Shown piece after piece: positions 59,600 through 64,000 of a DNA stretch of 64,000 nt. Location: contig JAKAWR010000001.1 of NCBI GenBank assembly GCA_021816935.1, positions 1 through 64,000 on the forward strand, read 5' to 3'. Numbering within the stretch: the first letter of the stretch is position 1; the number at the start of each line of letters is the position of its first letter. The translations under genes were made by a program, and so were the position numbers. Under the pieces are notes generated by a model, which saw only the letters and a program-made list of their open reading frames with translations, ran no database searches and was not told the DNA's origin. This DNA comes from Actinomycetes bacterium. Lineage in GTDB: Bacteria; Actinomycetota; Acidimicrobiia; Acidimicrobiales; JAMCPL01.

Positions 59600-62500
59600 T
59601 TGGCGGCGAAAATCCGGGTATACGAGCTTGCCAAAGAGCTGGGGCTTTCCAATAAGGAGGCTCTCGACCTCTGCGTGTCACTCGGGATAGGAGTCAAGAG
59701 TCACTCGTCGTCGATAGAGGACGCCCAGGCTGATCGCGCCCGGCGGAAGGCCGAACGGGAGGGTTTGAAGCGGGCCCCTACCGAGCCGGAGCCTGAGGCA
59801 GCCGGACGGCTCGCAAAGGTTGCAGTCGGCGTCGACGTGACGCCGAGTGCGGACGTCGGCGGCGTCAAGGAGGCGGCTCAGGAGCGAGGACGTCGCGGCG
59901 ACGAGGGGGCGTTGGCTTCGCGGAGCGCACCCGTGGTGTCTTCAGCACGTGATGGTTCGAGCAGCAGACCCGGCGGAGGCGAGCGCGAGGCTGCGAGGGC
60001 CGTGGCGGGGCGGTCGTTGGATGGCGAGACCGCATCGCGCAAAGCGGCAACGGGTGAAGCGGTAACCGTGAAGGCCACAACGGGCAGGGCAGCAGCACTG
60101 AAGACCGCTACCGTCACGAGAGGGCAGGCAAGGAAGGCCGATGCCGAGGCGGCTGGGGAATCTGTGCGGGGCCAGCAACAGACAGCATCCGACGGATCTG
60201 TCGAGAAGACTGCTGAAGGTGTCGGCAAAGCAGCAGGGATCGTGCGCAGTGGAGGCGCTCCGGAGGCCGTGGTGTCGGGTGGGGCCGCAGGGGTGGAGGG
60301 AGTCGGTGCCGCCCAAGGTGCGGCTGGGGACTCCGGTACCCAAGGTGGGAGCGGTGTGGCGGAGGACGCGACTGGCGATGTCAGTACTGCCCGGAGAAGT
60401 CGCCCACCCATGAGCATGTCGGGTAGACCGATACCGCCTCCCCCGTCGCGTCCGGTCAGCGTCTCTGGCCGGCCTGTCCCGCCACCGCCCGGGCCTCCGG
60501 GTCGCCTGGGGGATCGGATGAGACCTGCCCGGCCGTCGAGGAGGCCGGGGGGTGAGGGTGCCCCGGCGGGGCGTCCCGGCGGTGGGGGTGCAGGTGTGGC
60601 TGGTCAGGGGGCTGGTACGGGCGCAGCCGGTTCCGGGGATTATCAGGGAAGGGGCAGGGGGCTTGGCGTTCGCTCTCCGGATGACCGCCGACCGAGGCAG
60701 GTTGGGGCGGCTGGCGTGCCCGGGCGTCCGCTGCCTGCAGGTCGGGGGAGGCCACCGCATAAGCGGGCGCGCCGTCGCAGGCGGGTCAGTGAAGAGTCCG
60801 AGCCGACCCAGCTGACTTCCGCCTATATGCCGTCCGATGCCCCTGTTCCGGAAGGCGAGGTGATCATCGAGCGGGGGTCGAGCCCCCGGGAGGTGGGACC
60901 GAAATTGAACAGGTCGGCCGGCGACGTCGTGCGGTATCTTCTCATGCAGGGAGAGATGGTGACTGCCACACACCCCTTGAGCGACGACATGGTGGAGCTC
61001 TTTGCTGCGGAGATTGGAGCGACCGTAAGGCTTGTGGATCCGGGTGAGGAGGCCGAGGCGACTTTGCGTGCGCGTTTTCTCGATGAGGACGCTGCCGTAG
61101 AGGGAGACCTGGCACCTCGCCCACCTGTCGTGACGGTGATGGGGCATGTCGATCATGGAAAGACCGTGCTGCTCGACAATATTCGCTCGTCCAAGGTGGC
61201 CGCATCCGAGGCGGGCGGGATTACGCAGCACATAGGAGCGTACAGTATCGATGCAGGGGGTCGCCGGATCACCTTCATCGATACGCCGGGCCATGAGGCG
61301 TTTACCGCTATGCGGGCGAGAGGTGCCGCAGTTACCGACATAGTGGTGCTCGTGGTAGCGGCAGACGACGGAGTGATGCCTCAGACTGTCGAGGCGATCG
61401 ATCATGCCAGGAGCGCGGGAGTACCGGTAGTGGTGGCAGTCAACAAGATCGACAAGGCTGACGCGGATCCGGGACACGTGCGCCAGCAGCTGAGTGAACG
61501 GGGATTGGTTCCGGAAGAGTGGGGGGGGGACACGATCATGTGCGAGGTGTCCGCTCTGGAGGGAACCGGGGTGGACAACTTGCTGGAACACATCGCTCTG
61601 CTGGCGGACATGGAGGAGCTGAAGGGTCTGCCCGATGGGCCGGCCCGGGGCGTGGTGCTCGAGGCGAGCCTCGACGCGGGAAAGGGGCCACTCGCAACAG
61701 TGGTCGTGCAGAGAGGCGTTCTCCGGATGGGGGATTTTGTCGTGGCAGGAGCGGCGTGGGGCAAGGTGAAGGCTCTCGTGGATAGTTGGGGCAACTTGGT
61801 CAAGGGGGCTGGATTGTCCGAACCGGTCCAGGTGCTGGGGTTCTCCGAGACGCCGGTGGCGGGTGACGAACTTCTCGTTACAAGAGATCAGGCGGCCGCC
61901 AGAACCATCGCTGAGTCGCGAGACCTGCGGAGCAGGCGCTCCAACCGGCTCGGCTCGGCGCTTGCGCCAGGTGTCAAGCTGGAGGACATTTTCGAGCAGA
62001 TACAGAAGGGCGAGAAGGTTAACCTGAACCTGATCGTAAAGGCAGACGGGCAGGGTACGTTGCAGGCGGTGGTTGACAGCCTTGGCAAGCTCGACAGGGA
62101 GGGGGTGGCTATAACGTTCCTACACAAGGGCGTGGGTGGTATCACCGAGAGCGACGTGGAATTGGCCACAGCGTCCAGCGCGACGATAATCGGCTTCAAC
62201 GTGAGGCCAGATCGCCGGTCGAGAGCACTCGGAGCATCGAGAGGGGTGGAGATCCGCACCTATGAGGTCATCTACAAGCTCATCGAGGAGATGGAAGCCG
62301 CGGTAGCCGGGATGCTAGCGCCCGAGATGGAGGAGCGGGTCACAGGCGAGGCCGAGGTGAGAGAGGTTTTCCGAGTGCCACGCGCGGGGGCAGTGGCCGG
62401 GTGCTACGTGCGAGAGGGGACGATATCGAGAGGATCGAGGGTACGGTTCCTCCGGGACGGTGTAGTCATCTGGAAGGGACGGGTTGCTTCCCTGAAGCGG

Positions 62501-62626
62501 TTCAAGGAGGATGTTAAGGAGGTCGCCGGCGGGTTCGAGTGCGGCGTGGGGCTGTCGGATTTCCAGGACCTCAAGCCTGGGGACGTGATCGAGACCTACG
62601 AAGAGGTAGCGGTAGCGAGAGCGTAG
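59600..62626 (+). CDS. infB: Translation initiation factor IF-2
   Basis: 1,008 residues. The IF2N domain ([19 protein letters not shown]) is followed by a low-complexity region from about 60 to 395, Ala/Gly/Arg-rich with Pro-rich [18 protein letters not shown]. The GTPase core has G1 [12 protein letters not shown] (about 511-522), G3 [15 protein letters not shown] and G4 NKID, then the EF-Tu-like and fMet-tRNA-binding domains. It places initiator tRNA on the 30S subunit. TTG start two bases after nusA. Confidence 0.97.
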   Translation: MAAKIRVYELAKELGLSNKEALDLCVSLGIGVKSHSSSIEDAQADRARRKAEREGLKRAPTEPEPEAAGRLAKVAVGVDVTPSADVGGVKEAAQERGRRGDEGALASRSAPVVSSARDGSSSRPGGGEREAARAVAGRSLDGETASRKAATGEAVTVKATTGRAAALKTATVTRGQARKADAEAAGESVRGQQQTASDGSVEKTAEGVGKAAGIVRSGGAPEAVVSGGAAGVEGVGAAQGAAGDSGTQGGSGVAEDATGDVSTARRSRPPMSMSGRPIPPPPSRPVSVSGRPVPPPPGPPGRLGDRMRPARPSRRPGGEGAPAGRPGGGGAGVAGQGAGTGAAGSGDYQGRGRGLGVRSPDDRRPRQVGAAGVPGRPLPAGRGRPPHKRARRRRRVSEESEPTQLTSAYMPSDAPVPEGEVIIERGSSPREVGPKLNRSAGDVVRYLLMQGEMVTATHPLSDDMVELFAAEIGATVRLVDPGEEAEATLRARFLDEDAAVEGDLAPRPPVVTVMGHVDHGKTVLLDNIRSSKVAASEAGGITQHIGAYSIDAGGRRITFIDTPGHEAFTAMRARGAAVTDIVVLVVAADDGVMPQTVEAIDHARSAGVPVVVAVNKIDKADADPGHVRQQLSERGLVPEEWGGDTIMCEVSALEGTGVDNLLEHIALLADMEELKGLPDGPARGVVLEASLDAGKGPLATVVVQRGVLRMGDFVVAGAAWGKVKALVDSWGNLVKGAGLSEPVQVLGFSETPVAGDELLVTRDQAAARTIAESRDLRSRRSNRLGSALAPGVKLEDIFEQIQKGEKVNLNLIVKADGQGTLQAVVDSLGKLDREGVAITFLHKGVGGITESDVELATASSATIIGFNVRPDRRSRALGASRGVEIRTYEVIYKLIEEMEAAVAGMLAPEMEERVTGEAEVREVFRVPRAGAVAGCYVREGTISRGSRVRFLRDGVVIWKGRVASLKRFKEDVKEVAGGFECGVGLSDFQDLKPGDVIETYEEVAVARA

Positions 62627-62648
62627 GGGCGCTGTGGGCGGCCAGTCA

Positions 62649-62669
62649 GGGCAGCTGGGCCCAGTGCCC
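62649..62669. repeat. Strong hairpin between infB and rbfA
   Basis: GGGCA and TGCCC flank the palindrome CTGGGCCCAG. It overlaps the expected -35 zone of the rbfA promoter and has no U-tract, so it may be an operator or a weak terminator for infB. Confidence 0.6.
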
Positions 62670-62685
62670 AAGGTAGCGGCTCGGG

Positions 62686-62691
62686 TATAAT
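62686..62691 (+). promoter_or_regulatory. -10 box TATAAT of a leaderless rbfA promoter
   Basis: A consensus TATAAT, seven bases (CGGGCGC), then GTG 62699. It would give rbfA-truB a promoter of its own inside the operon. Confidence 0.65.
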
Positions 62692-62698
62692 CGGGCGC

Positions 62699-63112
62699 GT
62701 GTTAGTTACAACAGGGGCGCAGGCGCGGAAGGGTTGGTCGCGGATTGCCAGGGTTAACGAACTGCTGAAGGAGGTGCTCGCCGAGGAACTGGAGCGGTCT
62801 CTTTCGGGTGATGAGCCGTTCGGGATGGTGACCATTACTGGCGTGCAGGTGAGTGGGGATCTCTCGGTGGCCAGGGTTTACGTGGAGCCTGGTGGGGATG
62901 CCGTCATGGACTTCCTGGAGGACGTCCGGGGGCAGTTGAGGCGGGAGATCGGCCGCCAGGTTCGGATGAAGCGAGTGCCGCGGCTTGCATTTGTAGCGGA
63001 TCCGGCTGTCGAAATGGGCGATCGCGTAGAGGTAGCCTTGCGGCGGATCCATTCGCGGGAGTCGTTATCGGGTGGCGGTGGAACGGGGCCGGATGCCGAG
63101 GACGAAAGATGA
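62699..63112 (+). CDS. rbfA: 30S ribosome-binding factor A
   Basis: 137 residues. RIARVNELLKEVLAEELERSL, VTITGVQVSGDLSVARVYVE and RQVRMKRVPRLAFVADPAVE match RbfA, which helps mature the 16S rRNA 5' end. A short Gly/Asp/Glu tail follows. GTG 62699 is leaderless; the stop overlaps the truB ATG (ATGA). Confidence 0.95.
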   Translation: MLVTTGAQARKGWSRIARVNELLKEVLAEELERSLSGDEPFGMVTITGVQVSGDLSVARVYVEPGGDAVMDFLEDVRGQLRREIGRQVRMKRVPRLAFVADPAVEMGDRVEVALRRIHSRESLSGGGGTGPDAEDER

Positions 63113-64000
63113 CTAATACGGGGAGGCCCGGGCCGGCTACCGGCGGCACGGCTGCATCGCGCGCTGTACGCCCCGGTCCTGTCGGCCTCGCGGTGGTGGA
63201 CAAGTCAGCCGGGTGGACGTCCCACGACGTAGTGGCGAAGCTGCGGCGGGTGCTCGGGGAACGGCGCATTGGTCATGCTGGAACGCTGGATCCGGATGCG
63301 ACGGGCGTGCTTCTGGTCGGGGTGGGCCGCTTCACTAGAGTGCTGAGGTATCTGTCAGCGTTGGAGAAGGCCTATACGGGCGAGATCGTCCTCGGCATCG
63401 CAACGACTACGCTCGATGCGTCGGGCGACGTCACGGGGCGGTGGGATATGGCTTCCCTTGGGGTCGAGGCGGTTCGGGAGGCAGCGCAACGGCTGACGGG
63501 CGAGATCGAGCAGGTGCCGCCTATGGTGTCGGCTGTCAAGGTTGACGGCGAGCGCCTGTACAAGAAGGCGAGGAGGGGTGAGGTAGTGGGCCGGGAGCCT
63601 CGGAGGGTGACGGTGTACGAATTGGAGGTCCTGGAGCCAAAGGAAGAGGGTGTGTTCCCGGTGATCGTGAGGTGCTCGACGGGCACATACATCCGTTCGC
63701 TGGCGGCCGATCTCGGGAGCATTCTCGGTGGCGGTGCCCATCTCCGTCGGCTCCGGCGGATCCGGATCGGTTCGTTTACGGTAGGAGAGGCGCGAGGGGT
63801 CGAGGCGATCTCGCCTGATTCCTTGATAACGCCGGCGCAGGCGCTGCGCGACTTGACGCAGGTGGCAGCCGAAGGGGAGGTCCTGGATCTGGCACGGCGA
63901 GGGCGTCCGCTCGACAGCGTGTCGATCGGTGCGGGCGGTGGCAGCGAGGGACCGGTCGCTGTGCTGGACCGTGCGGGTCAGCTCATCTCGGTGTACGAGC
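63109..64000 (+). CDS. truB: tRNA pseudouridine-55 synthase (cut by the right edge)
   Basis: 297 codons are present and the 3' end is missing. After about 25 variable residues come VVDKSAGWTSHDVVAKLR, RIGHAGTLDPDATGVLLVG with the catalytic Asp (about 62), PPMVSAVKVDGERLYKKAR and STGTYIRSLAADLG. It makes pseudouridine 55 in the tRNA T-loop. Coupled to rbfA by a 4-bp overlap. Confidence 0.95.
   Translation, partial: MTNTGRPGPATGGTAASRAVRPGPVGLAVVDKSAGWTSHDVVAKLRRVLGERRIGHAGTLDPDATGVLLVGVGRFTRVLRYLSALEKAYTGEIVLGIATTTLDASGDVTGRWDMASLGVEAVREAAQRLTGEIEQVPPMVSAVKVDGERLYKKARRGEVVGREPRRVTVYELEVLEPKEEGVFPVIVRCSTGTYIRSLAADLGSILGGGAHLRRLRRIRIGSFTVGEARGVEAISPDSLITPAQALRDLTQVAAEGEVLDLARRGRPLDSVSIGAGGGSEGPVAVLDRAGQLISVYE

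Noticed and set aside
59942-61591. 549-codon minus-strand frame opposite infB
   Set aside because: His/Arg/Pro-rich antisense shadow of the low-complexity and GTPase parts of infB.
1-64000. CRISPR arrays, rRNA, tRNA genes, prophage or intact insertion sequences
   Set aside because: No regularly spaced repeats with spacers were noticed, nor recognisable tRNA or rRNA cores, nor transposase motifs; the only tandem repeats are inside coding sequences.

Overview
The window is 64 kb of GC-rich, gene-dense bacterial chromosome from an actinobacterium. The support is an AftD-type arabinofuranosyltransferase, a WhiG/FliA sigma factor and XerC beside rpsB-tsf-pyrH-frr-cdsA, an MtrA-like regulator, an MtrB/LpqB-like kinase plus GerMN lipoprotein pair, and many GTG/TTG starts with GTGA/TTGA stop-start overlaps. 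The family content and the secreted RILDTR-type repeats suggest a deep lineage such as class Acidimicrobiia; that placement is an inference. I see no rRNA, tRNA, CRISPR array, prophage or intact insertion sequence.

Layout. 1-10.6 kb, cell envelope: the start of an exported protein (minus), a YfhO-type polytopic membrane protein, a glycerol-kinase-like FGGY kinase and a 1,648-residue AftD homologue. 10.7-16.2 kb: methyltransferase, coaE, uvrB and rnj in one overlapping operon. 16.2-18.6 kb (minus): thrB and a D,D-carboxypeptidase with a 36-bp tandem repeat. 18.8-27.6 kb: ftsK, then miaB-miaA-dapF-hflX and an aminotransferase (dapC-like) joined by 4-11 bp overlaps. 27.6-29.7 kb: a coiled-coil NlpC/P60 hydrolase and a crotonase-family protein. 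30-38.4 kb: glnD, an alkyl-DHAP-synthase-like flavoprotein, a GH116-like glycosidase and a NadD-RsfS fusion. 38.4-40.5 kb (minus): sensor kinase plus GerMN lipoprotein. 40.8-45.5 kb: rpsB-tsf-pyrH-frr-cdsA. 45.6-47.3 kb (minus): xerC then a WhiG-like sigma factor. 47.4-47.7 kb: a 214-bp segment bounded by near-perfect 22-bp inverted repeats. 47.7-52.2 kb: MtrA-like regulator, dxr-rseP-ispG. 52.3-57.0 kb (minus): sortase and two secreted proteins sharing an unrecognised N-terminal module. 57.5-64 kb: rimP-nusA-infB-rbfA-truB, with truB cut by the window edge.

Themes. Eleven genes have a TANNNT box exactly 6 or 7 bases before the start codon, the geometry of leaderless mRNAs. This fixes several starts, including aftD at 10576, the sensor kinase at 40492 and xerC at 47303. 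Many housekeeping proteins (UvrB, DapF, S2, CdsA, RimP, IF-2) carry long low-complexity Gly/Ala/Glu-rich insertions or tails. The least explained items are the inverted-repeat segment between xerC and the response regulator, the sortase with its paralogous secreted neighbours, and the NadD-RsfS fusion.
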